In this document: one piece after another, positions 32,586 to 46,139 of the stretch
How positions within the stretch are numbered: position 1 is the stretch's first letter
How the letters are laid out: every line of letters starts with the position of its first letter
NCBI GenBank assembly: GCA_003550325.1
Contig: QKWP01000250.1
Location: forward strand, 213,495 to 277,494
Origin: Gigaspora rosea
Taxonomy: Eukaryota > Glomeromycota > Glomeromycetes > Diversisporales > Gigasporaceae
Reading direction: 5' to 3'
DNA: 64,000 nt
Program-made: the position numbers and the translations under genes
The notes under the pieces: model-generated
Seen by the model: only the letters and a program-made list of their open reading frames with translations
The model's database searches: none
What the model was told of the DNA's origin: nothing

Positions 32586-35500
32586 TAATAATAATTTAAG
32601 ATGATCAAGACCCTTTTATTTTTGACGAAATCTATGATTAATAAGTTAATCACTATTGTTACAGGGACAGCCCCAATTCAAAAATGGTTAGCATTATATA
32701 ATCTAAATTTTAACTTATATATATATGCGATATTTATCCATAGTTTTGTATTTTTTTTACCTTAAAAAAGTGCGATTGGCTTTGTTTGTAACGTTCAACA
32801 AATGCAAAACATTTGAATTAAAAATTTTTTTTGATCAGATATTACTACCTAAAGTAGTGTTGTCCAGTCCCATCGATACTTTAATCGTGAACTTTGAGTC
32901 ATTGACAATTTTTTTTAAAATTTCAATTTTATTCTTTATTTTGTTACAACTGTCACAGCTGTCCCATGTACAAAAGCGCCAACAATCGAGGATACCATTA
33001 TGATTTTCCGATCTATAACTAGGGTTGAGAGGTTGTGAGCTTACATAGTCTAATGGAAAAAAGTCATTAGACAAATATATGTCTAATGGCGTCTAATGGT
33101 TGTCTATTCATAACCTAGTTATAATACAACTCTTCACGAATTTTAAAAAACATAAATTTGAATTAAATTGATTTCGAATTCATTCCCAAAGTGTAAATAA
33201 AGATAAAGGAGAAAAAAAATTCAAAAATAAAATATAACAATAAAAGAAATTAAGTAATCAAAACATCAATTAATTAATGGAGATATAACAAGTTAAATTA
33301 AAACGATCAATTTATCTAAATATTTATCACTTATTCTTTAAGGATTAAATTTAGCCGATGTTTTTTTTTTAAATAAAAAAGTCATTGAAAACATTGAAAA
33401 ATCATTGGTAAAATTTATCCAAGGATCAAGTATATGTAATGTATAATTAATAAAGTATGTATAATAGAAATTAAGATGATATGTGATATGTATAGTTCGT
33501 AAAGGAAATTCTTTTAAGATAAATTTATAATGCTTTCGTAAACATCATACATACATTACTTAGATACAGGTTTATACAATACATATTTCTGTCATACGCA
33601 CCATTTCCGCTATATATTCATTACAGTATTACAACCATACACTTTTATCGTATCATACTATATAGATATAGATATATATATCTATATCTATATATAATAT
33701 TTATATATTTATATTTATATATTTTTGATATTTCGCGCTATATATAACACTATGCTTATTCGACAAAATTACACGATATGGCGCAGCAACTCACTGTTAT
33801 TTTTTTTAACGTGCTATGACGTAGTAAAAAAGGGATCCGTTAAAATTTTTGAAAAGAAATAATCTTAACAAACCACATCCTGTATTATTCTTAGTATGTA
33901 TAATTTAAAATATGTAATTACTTTTGACTGCCAATTAGGGTAAATTTTTTATAAAATGCACTGTAGATTATTGTTGAAAATTCTCACCTTATAAACGCGA
34001 AATAACGCCCACTTGCACGTTAATTAATTGACCTGCACGCTATTCCGAGTACGCCTATGTGCATTATTTGTTAATTTTTGGGAATCGTTCTCCTTAATCA
34101 TAATAATATTTGAACAAAATGCTTCGAACTAAATTGGTACTAAATAAACCTACTTTCGTCTTAGTGTAAAGAATGCTCGAAAAAAAATGGTTTACTTAGT
34201 GCCAAAACTAGTTTTTGTATAGGTTACCAAAACTAGTTTTTTTATGTAGAGATGCACGTTAATTCGGAACGTCCAATTCGAGATCACATATTCTATTTTT
34301 TTCGATTTTCGAAAAAAAACGCCCAGTAACATAATAGATTATTTACTATATTGTTTTTAAATATAAAAAAATTAGACATTAACCTTGTTACATATATAAT
34401 TATTTTTGGGTAATTTTTTTTTTTTACTATTTTAGCATTCAAATATTTAAAAAAATTTGATAAAAATTTATCAACTATATATTGTTACTAATAAACAAAT
34501 AAAAAAACAATAATGTAGTTTTTTTTATTAATTAATAAAAGATGTAAAATATAAACAAATACAAATTATATAATTTATTTTTCTATTTTGTTAAATTAAT
34601 AAAAATATTAAGTATTTTTAAGATTAATATATTTTAAAATAAATAAAAGGTATAAAAATCAAAATATAAAGGATTAAATAAAAAGAAAATAAAATAGCTA
34701 TGTTTAGTAAATATTTATCAAAAAAAATTTATATTAAAATTTTTAATTATAAATAATTTAAATTTGATATCAAATTGCTAAAATATTTTTAAAAATATTC
34801 TAATAACTATTTAATTAAAAAAGTCTAATATTTACCACATGGATATAATATGCTTTTGTACCATACTCTAATTTGTTTAGCTAAATTTGCAAATCGAGTA
34901 AATCCTATTGCACTTTTAACAAAAAATAATTCTTTTACAATTTTGTAATAATTTTGATTCTAATTTTAATTTAATATAACTCCAAATAAAATTAATTATT
35001 AGTATATTAGAGAGCACAATGTATACAAGAGCACTATTTAAATTATTTTTTAATAAAGCTTTTTTTCCTCTTTGATAGGCTCACCAGTACTTTATTAAAT
35101 TTTTGTATAATAGAGAATTGAATACAAAATTCAATTACATAAACTAATTTCTAATTTAATTTTAAGTATGACCTCATCTGGCTGCCTCAAGGGTGCCAGA
35201 TGCCAATTCTGTCAAGCAGGATTCTCTTTAAATCCCTTTCATCTAGATTGATATCTGAGATATATATGATATACTTAAACCAAACAAAAGAAAAAAACCA
35301 GATAAAAGAAATAAAAGGATAGAAAAAAGAGGAAAAACAATAAAACCTATACAAATACCAAAAAAAAAGAAAAAAAATTGATACATAATGAAAGAATCAA
35401 AGAAAATTTTGTAATGACAAGATAAGCTAAAAAAAAACAAATAAAAAACCTAACTAAGTCTAAACCTAAATCTAAACTAAGTTTAAACCTATGTAAAACT

Positions 35501-35638
35501 TAAACATTATTTAACACTGCATAAAATAAAATTTATCAAAGCACTAAATATATATAAAAAAAAAAACAAAATATACCTTTTAAAACTTTCTGAAAAGAAA
35601 TTTTATTATAGAGTTTTTCTCTAAACCACCTTATATAT
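32465..35638. other. long AT-rich stretch without a supported gene
   Basis: The ORFs at 32725-33074 overlap on opposite strands and show no domain. 33060-33115 repeats GTCTAATGG. 33655-33725 is a (TATA/TATCTA)n microsatellite. 34200-34245 contains CCAAAACTAGTTTTT twice. 34280-35150 is nearly pure A/T. Confidence 0.55.
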
Positions 35639-35639
35639 T

Positions 35640-35860
35640 ATTAGTCCGAAGCGAAGCGGAGGACTCTCTATTTTTACGAAAGGGTTTGATAAGCAAATGT
35701 TTGTCTGTCTGACCGCATCATGTGATATACAACCAATCACATTCAACTGATTTACAAAAATAATAATCAACTTATATTGCTGTATTGATAATATACAGAT
35801 ATATAGTGTTTATATTAAATATTGGCTCCAGACATACAATGCTATGCATTTACCTAGTTT
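35640..35860. repeat. copy of the dispersed GGAC ... CAGACATACAATGC repeat
   Basis: It begins TTAGTCCGAAGCGAAGCGGA and ends CCAGACATACAATGCTATGC then ATTTACCTAGT, like the clusters at 25840 and 27404. About 220 bp. This copy shows both ends and may be the most complete one in the window. Confidence 0.65.
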
Positions 35861-35914
35861 ATTGTTTATTTCACGGAACTCAAAACTCACTTGTGATCTG
35901 CTTCCAATTAGGTA

Positions 35915-36010
35915 GGCACCTTTCCAATATGGATAGAATAAACAATACTGATCTTTTGGAGGAAGTAAGCTAGATTTTTCACTTTTTGGTGAAATTTCAA
36001 AAAAAACCAA
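35915..36010. repeat. repeat pair partner of 19733-19810
   Basis: AACAATACTGATCTTTTGGA and CACTTTTTGG followed by AAATTTC are shared, in the same orientation, with the segment at 19738-19800. About 70 bp are recognisably alike. Nature unknown. Confidence 0.5.
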
Positions 36011-36462
36011 GAAAAAATATCAAAAGTATTAAAATTATAAAAAGCGTAAAAGTTATGCTTTGGAGAATAATATATCCTACCAAAAGTCTATTTTTGCTTA
36101 AGATTCTGTAGCTTTTGACAAATGACTTTAGGGTTGTTGCCCGACTACATTTTCTATAGTAACAAAATTTTTATCTAGAGAGCCAAACCAAAAAGGAAAG
36201 ACCTTTTTCAACTCTGTTTTAGTTTTTTCACAACCAACCTGAAACCCTTTATCCAAGACGCTTCTAGATAAAGCTTTTGTTATGTACAAATATATTAACT
36301 CCAAAGTTTTTATAGGTTAGGTTTTATGAAAAATTTGGTACAAGGAATTGTTAGAAAGAGTTGTATGAATTTTTTAATAAAGTTATATTTTAAATTTTAA
36401 AATTTTAATTAAAATATTTATTAAATATTTAAAATATTTAAACTTATTTAATTAAATTTAAT

Positions 36463-37086
36463 GGGAATAGAAATTTGTTGCACCCGCGACATGTCACACC
36501 CTGATTCCGACCAATCAAATCACATGATTTTGTAGACAAAAAATTTTAAGTTTTAAAAATTAAAAATTTTACTAGTAAACTGTAAAAATAAATAAGCGAT
36601 ATTAAAGTATATAATGTAAAATTTAATCTTGAACAACTTTTTCTAAGTTATAAAGATAGCTTGTCTTAATAAAAAAAATAACATTTTATAAGAAAAATCA
36701 AAAATTTTGATCGTTAGCACATATAAAACTTTTTTTTTACTAAAAATAATCTATATTTACGTTTAAGTATTACATGTAAAATTTTACGCTAAACAACTTT
36801 TTCTATGTTAAAATGGTAGATTATTTTAGTAAAAAAAAAGTTTTATATGTGCTAAGTTTGGAAATTTTGATTTTTCTTATAAAACGTTTTTTTTTACTTA
36901 GACAGCCTATCTTTATGACTTAGAAAAAGTTGTTCAGAATAAAATTTTACATTATATAGCATGCTATTATATATATATTTTACACTTTATTAAGTAAAAT
37001 TTTAAATTTTTAAAAAATAAATTTTTTTGTCTATAAAATCATGCGATTTGATTGGTCGAAGCAGGGTGCGACAAATTTATTTTCCC
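36463..37086. mobile_element. MITE family with TGTCGCACC ends, copy 2
   Basis: It shows the same ends (GGGAATAGAAATTTGTTGCA ... GCGACAAATTTATTTTCCC) and the same inner arms as 22428-23059, and nearly the same length (624 versus 632). The interior hairpin is kept. No ORF. Confidence 0.85.
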
Positions 37087-38838
37087 AAATTTAATACTAT
37101 AAAAATTTTTATTTTTTAATTTTAGATTATTAAAGCAAATTTGGTTGCTTTTTTAAATTTTTATACTTTTTAGTTTTAAAAAATACAAATAAAATTTCTT
37201 GGTTTTCTTATCTAGCTGGGTTAGAAAATTGCAAAATCAAAAATTTTTTATGCTAAAGTAAGTAGATAGCCAATCAAATTGCATTATTATTATAGCATGT
37301 GAAATTGATTTTAGTGAAAGTTATGACTTTACAAAAGTTATTTTTTATATTTGCTAATATGCAGAATTAAACTGTACTAATCTGCAAATAGTCATATACT
37401 GATTGGGTGTAAATTTAAAAAAACTTACTTTTTGGGAAGTACTATAAAATTAGCAAAACATAGTAATGAATAGGGTTTGGAATAGGCTGGGTTAAATCTG
37501 CGGGTTTGCAGGTTGGGCGGAGTTTGAATCAAAACCGGGTTCAATATTTTGATATATTTATAAGTGGGCTGGGTTTACACCAAGTTGATTAAATGCCCAG
37601 TCTTGAGCTGGGTTCTGAAAATGGGTCTGCGGGCTCATAATAATATATTTTTTTTATATTAGGAGTGTAGCTCCTGCCCAAACTTTATTAATACTTAAGT
37701 AGATTGATATTTGGTAGTACCGTAAATACATACATATTATATACAAGTATTGAGACTAGAACTTCAGGCTATAAACCTTTATCCACGGCTAAAACCCACT
37801 CATTATAATATTTATAATGATCTATAGCTAATTAAATTTTAATAGTACTAGGAACAGAGTTTTATGAAAGTGAAATAATATGGTTTACATCTATAAACAG
37901 GCATTTTCTTGCATTTTCATATCTTTATTACATAGCTAAGTCGCTTAATTTTGATTGAATAATTGATATGCATATATGTTATATATGATATAATGCTTTG
38001 TAGTCACAAAATCAATTGATAGCTATGAATACTGATTGGCAAAGGTTATGATATAATAAAACTAAAAGTATACCTTCTGTTTAATATACTATTAAAATAA
38101 TTCGGTAATTGGTTAGATAATTCAGAATTTAGCAAATTATTGATATTTTTTTTTTACTAGAAATCTATTTTTAGTACGCAAGATGTCTGCACAGCAAACT
38201 GATGAACTTACCACTATATCTAATATACAATACAAAGATTGGCTTTTTAATTTTACTAACAGCATTTGGGTTAATAGCATGAATAAATGAAATTATAAAA
38301 AGAAAAAGAAAAGCTCAATACTGTGATCTAGAAAACCAGGAGGGCGTCAACTGTGATTATGAAAAATTGTTTTTTTTTTAAATTCAGTTGTTACTTATAT
38401 TATATAAGAATTTCTAAAACAAAAGAAATACCGTAGTTTTTTTTTTTGTAGTTAAATTTCTAGTAAGTGAGTTTGTTCTTAAGATTGATAGTACATTTAG
38501 ACAAGAATCTTAACAATTTGGAATACAAGATACTACGAACTAACAAATATGATTAAGGGTAGGATAAACATCGATCATTTTTGGTATATTAATTTTTATA
38601 TAGTAAATAAAAAAATGCTTCTAATAAATTTTTTTAAAATTTTGACCAATTTGTATAAAATTTATATAATAGGTAGTTTTTTTTTTTGAAATTTCCCTAG
38701 CTACCTATTTTCACTAGGGTGCTATTGGTGCTTTTTTATTAAGGTTCTTGTTATTTATACATTTTTGTGATACATTCTATGATATTATTCAGCTAGTTGT
38801 ACAACCTAATTCTATACTCAGATACCCAGATATCCCTC
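37087..38838. other. non-coding stretch
   Basis: 37480-37640 is a GGGTTT/CTGGGTT word patch. At 38184 a short open reading MSAQQTDELTTISN soon meets stops and is not supported. The remainder is AT-rich. Confidence 0.5.
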
Positions 38839-38839
38839 A

Positions 38840-39440
38840 ATTAAGCTATCCAGCCCGCCGGCAGTGTTATTGGTTTTCTAACTTCTTCCGGAACCTCTAG
38901 TCGTCCGTACTGACCAGGGCGAGAAAGAAAGAATCAGTGACAAACCATATCTCAGTATTTCCTTCCTTCGGCCTTCTGAAGTTTCAGCTTTCAACTTCGT
39001 CTGGGTCCTCTAGTTGTCCATACCAACCAGGGCAGCCAGGGGAGAACTTCTCGGTACTTCCTTCTTTCGGCCTTTCTAAAGTTTTTGGTCTCCTTCCATT
39101 TCGGTTTAGAACTGGGACCATCCTGAGTTTATCTAGATCCCTTTCCTTTATCAGGTTAGTATGATTTACCATTTTTGTCACAATACTGTTCAACCGGAAT
39201 TTCACCGGAAATATACATCTATTTAACCGGAATTTCACTGGAAGTGTCTATTATTTTCTTATTTAGTACCGGATACGAATTAATGTAGTTAAATTAACCA
39301 ACTGCGGTCCTAGCATCTAGTTCAGCCCTATCTATCTCGTAATCGAGTATAGTTTTTCTTGTTCACTAGTAGGGATTGAACCGGCGACCTTATGTTTGGC
39401 GATCTGGGAGTGTAACCACTTATACTATCGATCCACAGAT
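38840..39440 (-). mobile_element. tRNA-derived SINE (probable)
   Basis: The segment is markedly GC-richer than its surroundings. On the minus strand its head contains an A-box-like TAGTATAAGTGGTTA (about 39427-39413) and a perfect B box GGTTCAATCCC (39382-39372), about 35 bases apart as in a tRNA gene. No complete cloverleaf could be drawn (acceptor and T stems do not pair well), so it is not called a tRNA. The body repeats TTCCTTCTTTCGGCCTTCT-like blocks and, near 39190-39240, two copies of AACCGGAATTTCACYGGAA. Confidence 0.55.
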
Positions 39441-39630
39441 CATAATAGGTAGTTTTAAACAGTTTGTTTATAATAATAAAGTTGCACAATATTCATTGCT
39501 TTAAAAAAAATCAACTTTACATATAATTAAATTTTTGTAGGATGCTATATGATTTTTGTAGGTTGTACAAAGAATTGATTGGTCAGATCATATGATATTT
39601 ACATGTAAATCATATGATATTATATAAATT

Positions 39631-40014
39631 GGTTAATTGCCAATTTGGATAAGATCGGCACTATAGCTATATTATTACCATATTTGGAATTGGGGATAAA
39701 CAAATATATAAACAATATATTAGTAAATCTGTTTTAGGCCTAATAAAAAGTTTTTTTATAAAAAAAAAAAATAATTATTTGATATAAATAAAGTTGTAGA
39801 GCAGGTTCTTGTGCATCTACTTGTAAAATTTCATTAAAATCGGACCAGTAGATAAGAAGATATGAGCAAAAATGTCTTTAAAATTCTTTAAATCATATAA
39901 AAATTTTATATATACAGGCCTGATCCAGATTCTGTACTACCTTGTTTATATATTTGTTTTGCCCCAATTCTAAATATAAAAATATTGCCGATCTTATCTG
40001 GATTGGCAATTAAA
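39631..40014. mobile_element. MITE with AATTGCCAATTTGGATAAG ends
   Basis: GTTAATTGCCAATTTGGATA at the left is matched by TATCTGGATTGGCAATTAAA at the right, with AAGATCGGCA/TGCCGATCTT just inside. A second inner pair is CCAATTC..AAACAAATATATA. No ORF. Confidence 0.8.
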
Positions 40015-40310
40015 CGAGGTTGATCTACAATCGATTTGATATGAAATTGGAAATTTGTACACCCTACTCTTAAACAATTAGGCTCTCAGGGGATGATATT
40101 CTTTACATTTAGTTCAGCTGATTTGCACTGGCCAGAGTTATATACTTTAATGCCATCAGTCGAAAACTTAGAAGAAAATGAAGCTTCAAACTTTTGGCAT
40201 AAGGACCTTATTAAAAATCCACAAATAGCAGCTTGATTTTTTAACAAGCAATTTGAGACCTTTTTTGAAGATATGCTAAAATACCAATGGAATTTAGAGG
40301 ACTGGTGGTA

Positions 40311-40954
40311 TCCTTTAGATTGTAACACAGGCAAATTTGCCTGCATATTTTAAAATTTTTAATAAAATTTTAAATATTGATTTTAGCCATATCTTTTCTA
40401 AGTAAAAAATATTCTTTAAGTTTTGTTTTAGTAACTTTGTTATAAAATTTTTTTAAAATCATTAGAAAACTTTAATATAATAAATGTTTAAAGTTCTTGT
40501 ATTGGCATTTTTACTATTAAAATTTTTCTTTAGATTTTTTCAAATTTTATATGTTCCTGTCTATAAAAAAAAATCTTTACTTCTAATACAAGTCTTAATT
40601 TTTACAAGTAAATCATTAAAGTTGCAATAATGAAAGTTGTCATCCTTTATATAAACTACAATATTGTCTTAAGAACTATAGTTCTAAAACTAAAACTAAA
40701 TAAGATCGCAGAAAAATTGTAATAAAATTTTTTAAAAAAATTTTTTCTTAAAATTATCTATTTTCAGCTTATATGTAACTATAATTTATTTTCTTATAAT
40801 ATAAAAACTAATTTTGCAAAAAAGTAATCCTTATTTTCAAATATAATTGTACAAAGTTTTATTTAATTATTTTAGTATTTTAAAAAAGTAAATCAGAGCT
40901 AAAAAAGTGCAAAAACGCAGGCAAATTTGTCTGTGTTCTACTACAATCTAAGGA
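40311..40954. mobile_element. MITE inserted in the Helitron Rep region
   Basis: TCCTTTAGATTGTAACACAG and GCAAATTTGCCTGC at the left are matched by GCAGGCAAATTTGTCTGTG and CTACAATCTAAGGA at the right. Removing it rejoins LEDWWY to the RFE..HHCSVHIH part of Rep. No ORF. Confidence 0.75.
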
Positions 40955-42414
40955 ATAGATTTGAATAATAACATCATTGTAGTGTTCATATACATAGTAT
41001 AGGAAAATAAAAAATGCACCTCTTATTAAATGAAAAAGAATAAATAAAGATAAAAATTTAATAAATAATGTGGTACAATATCTTAAAAATTGGTAACTAC
41101 AATAAATCTGAGGTTTAATACACCTATCCACTCTTGCCAGAAATGTCATGATGAGCTGAATGATGATCTTCAGGACTATGTTGACCTAATCAATAAGTTA
41201 CAACAATATACACGTTGTAGTTCTTTTTATTGCCTGTGTATTAATAAAGCAGGCCAACAAAGCTACAAATTTGAATATTCAAAAGAAAATGTAGATTATA
41301 CCTTTATATATAATAATAGTTATGGGCAGCCAAAACTTGTAACAGCAAAAAATAACCTATTAATAAACCCACATGGTAGACTTCAGCTTCAAGAATAAAG
41401 AGCAAATATTAATTTAAAGCCAGTTTTTTGCATTTATGCAGCTCTGCAGTATATTTCTAAATATGCAAGCAAATCAGAGTCTCAGTCAATTGCTTTTACA
41501 GAAATATTTAGTCAAATCTTCTGTAACAGTAGACCAGTTGATCTATTATTAATCTCAATACAGAAACTCTTTCTTCATAGTGTTGCAGAGCAGGATATCT
41601 CTGTATAAGAGACTTGCCATCTTCTTTTGAGCATTCCTCTTTACCATTCTAGTCGTTATTTATTTCTTTAAATCTAAATAAAGAAGTACTATGATGGCTT
41701 TATAGTACAGATAATAACCAAAAGAATGGTAAACCTTTCACAGTTAATGATACAGGATAAACAGTATGTTCACCCTTAAAAAATTATTGGAATAGACCTA
41801 TAGAATTTGAGGAATTTTATTATTTAAACTAAATCTAACACATAAATTTGTTAATGGCTGTTGGAATAAATGCAAAAAAAAATATTATACTGATCTGGCC
41901 ATATCCAGCATCTTTGCATAGAGGCCCTAACTGGGAGGAGTTTTGTCATATGAAAGTTCTTCTTTATGTTCAATATAGAGACTGGAAACAGTAATATCTC
42001 ATAGTCAATCCTCTATAGCTGCTATGCTGAAAAAATAAAGGCAGACCCAATTGACCTACTTGGACTCCCAATAGATAATCATGATGATGAAGTTAGTAAA
42101 GATGATAGTGAAGATAGTGAAAAACTTGAAGATTAATGGAATGAATTTCAGTCTGATTGGATGCTTCTTGCAGAAATGGGTCCAAATACAGTTATCAATA
42201 ATTCTACTAAACTGGGGTCTCACTCCATTAATCAAAATTATGATTGGCTTAATGATACTAAACAATACTATAATATCAATGACCTTACAGATATTAACTC
42301 CTTTGTGTACTAAATTTCTAGAAATGGTTTGGATAAAGAAAATGATATTAAAGAGAGTATAGATAATGTGTTCTTGAATAAAAAACAGCAAATCAATTTT
42401 GAAAGAATAGAGTT

Positions 42415-42604
42415 ATATAGGACCCTGAAATATATATAGATAGGTCAAGTTAATTATAGGGTTACTAAAAAAGAAAAATCTGCAGAAAAAACTTCAAAAA
42501 TAAGCAAAAAAATTACTATAAATAGAAAAGATTTGTATAAAAAACCTCAAAAATAAGCAACTCATACCTGACCTATTTATGTATATTTTGGGGTCCTGTT
42601 ATAT
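42415..42604. mobile_element. MITE inserted in the Helitron helicase region
   Basis: ATAGGACCCTGAAATATATA and GATAGGTCA at the left are matched by TGACCTATTTATGTATATTT and GGGGTCCTGTTATA at the right. It separates the NFERIELYR segment from the Walker A segment. Confidence 0.75.
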
Positions 42605-43960
42605 TACTATAATGTACTTTGAGGTCTTTATATTAAGCTGCTAAGTATTATTGTAATGAGAACAGCAGGTACAGAAAAATCTCTTCTAATCAATTTTATC
42701 CGAAAAATGCTTTGTAAAATGGCAAGTGGATCTAAAGCACCTATACTCGTTCTTGCACTAACAGGAGTTGAAGCTTTCAATGTTAAAGGGATGACAATTT
42801 ATTCAGTACTCTCTTTACCAATAATAACTAGCACTAATAATTTTGACATAAATGGTGAGTAGCTAAAATATTTACAACAAAAATTAAAAAATATTAAATA
42901 TATTATTATAGATAAAAAAAGTATGGTTGGAGTAGAATGCTTGCATTGATCGATATACGATTACATTAAGCTTTTCCAGAAAAAACAATAAACCTTTCGG
43001 TAACAGATTAGTTATTTTGTTTGGTAATTTCAGTCAACTTCCACTAGTGCTCGATCTTCCTATATATGCTACTAGTTTGCGAGATTCATTGTTCGTTAAT
43101 AGTTTTGTAGCATACAAACAGTTTCAAGAGATGTATAAGCTTGATGTAATTCAATGCCAATCTGGGAACACAAAAGAACAACAAAGCTTTAGAAACATAC
43201 TTTTACAGTTACATGAAGGGGAATCCACTTTAGAAGACTAGAAAATGCTTACTACAAGACTTGAAGAAAACTGCCAAATACAGATCATAATTATTTCTTT
43301 GAAGCCATAGCTATTCTGCCAAAGTGGTTTGATATTGACATAGTTAATAAAAATAAGCTAAAGGCCTTAAATTGCCCTGTTGCTAGAATTCTTGCAGTCC
43401 ATGTTACTAGCGGTCAAGAAGCAAAAACCGCTGACTCTAATATAGCAAAAGGTCTTGAAGCACAACTGCTATTGGCAAGTGGTGCTTATGTTATATTAAC
43501 GGCAAATTTGTAGATGGAAAGTGGATTAGATTAGTTAATGGAGCAATAGGAACAGTAAAACATATTCTTTTTGAAAAAAATTGACCATCTTGTCTTTTAA
43601 TAGCAGTTTTTGTTGTATTGATAATTATAAAGGCCCTATTCTTACTGCTTTAAATGGTACTAAAGTAGTCCCAATTATACTAATACAATGTACTTGGGAA
43701 CTAATACCAGAAGATTTTGCTTATAATTGCAAATATTCATTTGGCTTGCATAGGCAATTTCAGTTCATAAAAGTCAAGAACTTACTTTACTGAAAGCTAT
43801 AATAGTTGCTCATAGCAGTATTCACATTCGTGCACTCAGAGATCTTCTTTTCTAACCATTTAGTTTTGAAAGACTTCAATGAACTAAAACCTGTAGAAGG
43901 TTGCAAGAAAGAAAGATCGAAGAAGAGCAGTTAATTTCAATGTCTCAATCATTATAGCAT

Positions 43961-45834
43961 TTTTATTTTGTTTTTTTTTTTGTAAATGCAGTAAGAAAAA
44001 AACTGTATACAAATTAGTTTGTGATGATAAAGAATTGTGCAGAAATTTTGTTACTTGCAAACTAGCTTGAAGTCTAATTGTAGTACAAAGAATAAATTAT
44101 CAGATATAAAAATTGATAGTTTTATATAATTATAGAAGAAAACTTAACCAAAATTCGTAAGAATCTGAAAGTTCCTTATAAAGGCGTAGTTTGCTTTCAA
44201 AACAAAACACCTAAACAAATTAGCAAAGAAGATACAGTATAATAAAGTTTTAGAAGAAGTTAATTTTGATTATAACAAATTACATAATTGAATTTATAAT
44301 AAAAAAAATAAGGATAAAGTTGAAATAATTAAAAGATCACAATTTACTCATCAAGAAAAGTTAAAAATATCTAACTCAATAGCCAAGTTTGTAGAAAAGA
44401 ATACAAAAAAAATGAAGATTTAGATTTTTCTAAAAAAGTAATAATTATTTTTCCGAAGTTTTAATTAATGAAGAAACTGGTTAAATTTTTTATATTCTAG
44501 ATGAAATTAGTGGATTATCAATGGTATATAAGCAAAGCTTATGAATCTCTAATCCTAAAATAATACAATTAAAAAAAAGCCTGCTACTGTTCTCATTTTT
44601 TCCATGGCACTTACAGAGCCAGTTCATTAGATTAAGTAGTGAAAAATTTTTTAATTATTACTTATATGATATGTATTACAATTTGATAGGATAATTTATT
44701 TCGCGATTGGTGCAACAGGGAACTGTCCCAAGTTCAAATTACAAGTTTTAAAAGAACAAAAAAATACAATGCTAAAATCAAAGCCATAATAAATTAAACT
44801 TTAATATATTTTTCACTAAATAAGTAAGCATAACATTGTTCTGTTCATTTATTAACTAATAGCAAACTAACTTCTAATATCATTATCTACTAGGATAAAG
44901 ACTTTAGTGCATATAATCTCAAACCTGAATATCTTACATAATCTCTAATTATACAATAGTAATTCTAATAGACTTTTAATTGTTTTTCACATTTATCCTG
45001 TTGTATGAAAACAAAAGAATAATAAGTTTTTTAAGTCTTTAAAGGGTTTTTTTTATAAATATATAAGAAAAAAATATTAAAAATTAACTAACCCACGTTA
45101 CCTTTATTAGATCTATCTTTTACTTTTTTTTAGTTTCTCTTGCTCAAACATTTAGAAATTGTAGTTCAGCATTTCTTAAATTACCTAGTTACATATATAC
45201 CTTTGCGGTAAATTGTTATATAAGGCTAAGGGATTCACTGGGATTCAACCAATATACTAGTCAAGTTTACAAAGTACTATTTATATTTCAAAGTAAAAAG
45301 TACTTTTAAAGTGAATTGTATAATTGATTTACAATAATATAATGGGTCTCTCTATTAATTGGTGGGATTTCATATAATGTGATCAGACAAACAAACAAAC
45401 ATTTTTTTCACTTTATGTAGAAATATAGTGTCCTTTACTTCACTTCAGACAAATTAGATTAGAGAGTGCAAATATATATACAAAATTAAGTGCTAAAAAT
45501 TTTAATTAGAAACCCAAAATTAGTTTATATAATGAAATTTTAAGTCATTTAAAATTTTTAATTTTTGCATTTTGTTATACAAGTTTCTGTAATCTAATTG
45601 GCCAATTATATTAACCTGCAATATATTTGATATATAGCAACTTGCAATATTTAAGAGTAAAGTGAATATAGATCATTTTTAATAGTAATTATATTGTAAT
45701 CATATGAAATTACTGTATATGATCAACCAATTAGAATTGTAAACAATATAGGTTCAACCAATTAGAATTAACAATTTTTGTATGACTTAAAGAAATTTGG
45801 GTTCATTTAAGTTTTATTTACAAAGATAGATTTT
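43961..45834. other. non-coding or heavily decayed stretch
   Basis: 43980-44620 shows short coding-like scraps (VPYKGVVCFQNKTPKQIS; KNEDLDFSKK) with many stops and no family I can name. From 44620 to 45830 nothing is recognised. Confidence 0.45.
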
Positions 45835-45900
45835 GAGAATTGATATTTCCACTCCTACTTTTGCTAATACCACCCCCAGCTGGCCTCTGACCTTTCCAAC

Positions 45901-46124
45901 AGGACCCCGGATAATACTAACAGAGGTACGAGGTGATTAATAGTAAATTTTTAGACATTTTGTCCACTTTTTTGGCCCAAACTTTTTTTTAATTCTGGCC
46001 AAAATAAAATTAAATTTTAATTTGACCAGAATTTAGAAAGGTTTGGGCCAAAAAAATAGTCAAATTTAATAAAAACATGTCCGGTTTAAGTAATTGTACC
46101 TCTGTTAGTATTATCTGGGGTCCT
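45901..46124. mobile_element. MITE with AGGACCCC ends
   Basis: AGGACCCCGGATAATACTAA followed by CAGAGGTA at the left is matched by TACCTCTGTTAGTATTATCT then GGGGTCCT at the right. 224 bp, no ORF. Confidence 0.8.
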
Positions 46125-46139
46125 TTTCCGACCTAGTCA

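Larger units (their letters stand above)
40045..43960 (+). pseudogene. decayed Helitron Rep/helicase
   Basis: Fragments in order match Helitron proteins. The Rep part has FFTFSSADLHWPELYTLMPS and WHKDLIKNPQIAA-stop-FFN. A weak two-His motif follows at about 40968 (SVHIHSIG instead of HxHG). Then come YTRCSSFYCLCIN, FIYNNSYGQPKLVTAKNNLL (41090-41395) and DWMLLAEMGPNTVINNSTKL (42150). The helicase part is PIF1-like: a damaged Walker A TAGTEKSLL (42660), LVLALTGVEAFNVKG, MFGNFSQLPLVLDL (43017) and FDNYKGPILTALNG (43610). The tail ERLQ..CRRLQERKIEEEQL ends near 43950. Many stops and frameshifts occur, and two MITEs are inserted (40311-40954, 42415-42604). The intact protein would do rolling-circle transposition. 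The element's TC start and CTRR end were not located. Confidence 0.8.

Noticed and set aside
32725-33074. Opposed ORFs of 92 and 79 residues
   Set aside because: Overlapping on both strands, no motif, no splice context.
39372-39440. tRNA gene on the minus strand
   Set aside because: A and B boxes are present but the acceptor and T stems do not pair; treated as a SINE head.
41640-42391. ORFs at 42056-42391 on the minus strand and 42081-42362 on the plus strand
   Set aside because: The real signal here is the decayed Helitron in another plus-strand frame (DWMLLAEMGPN).
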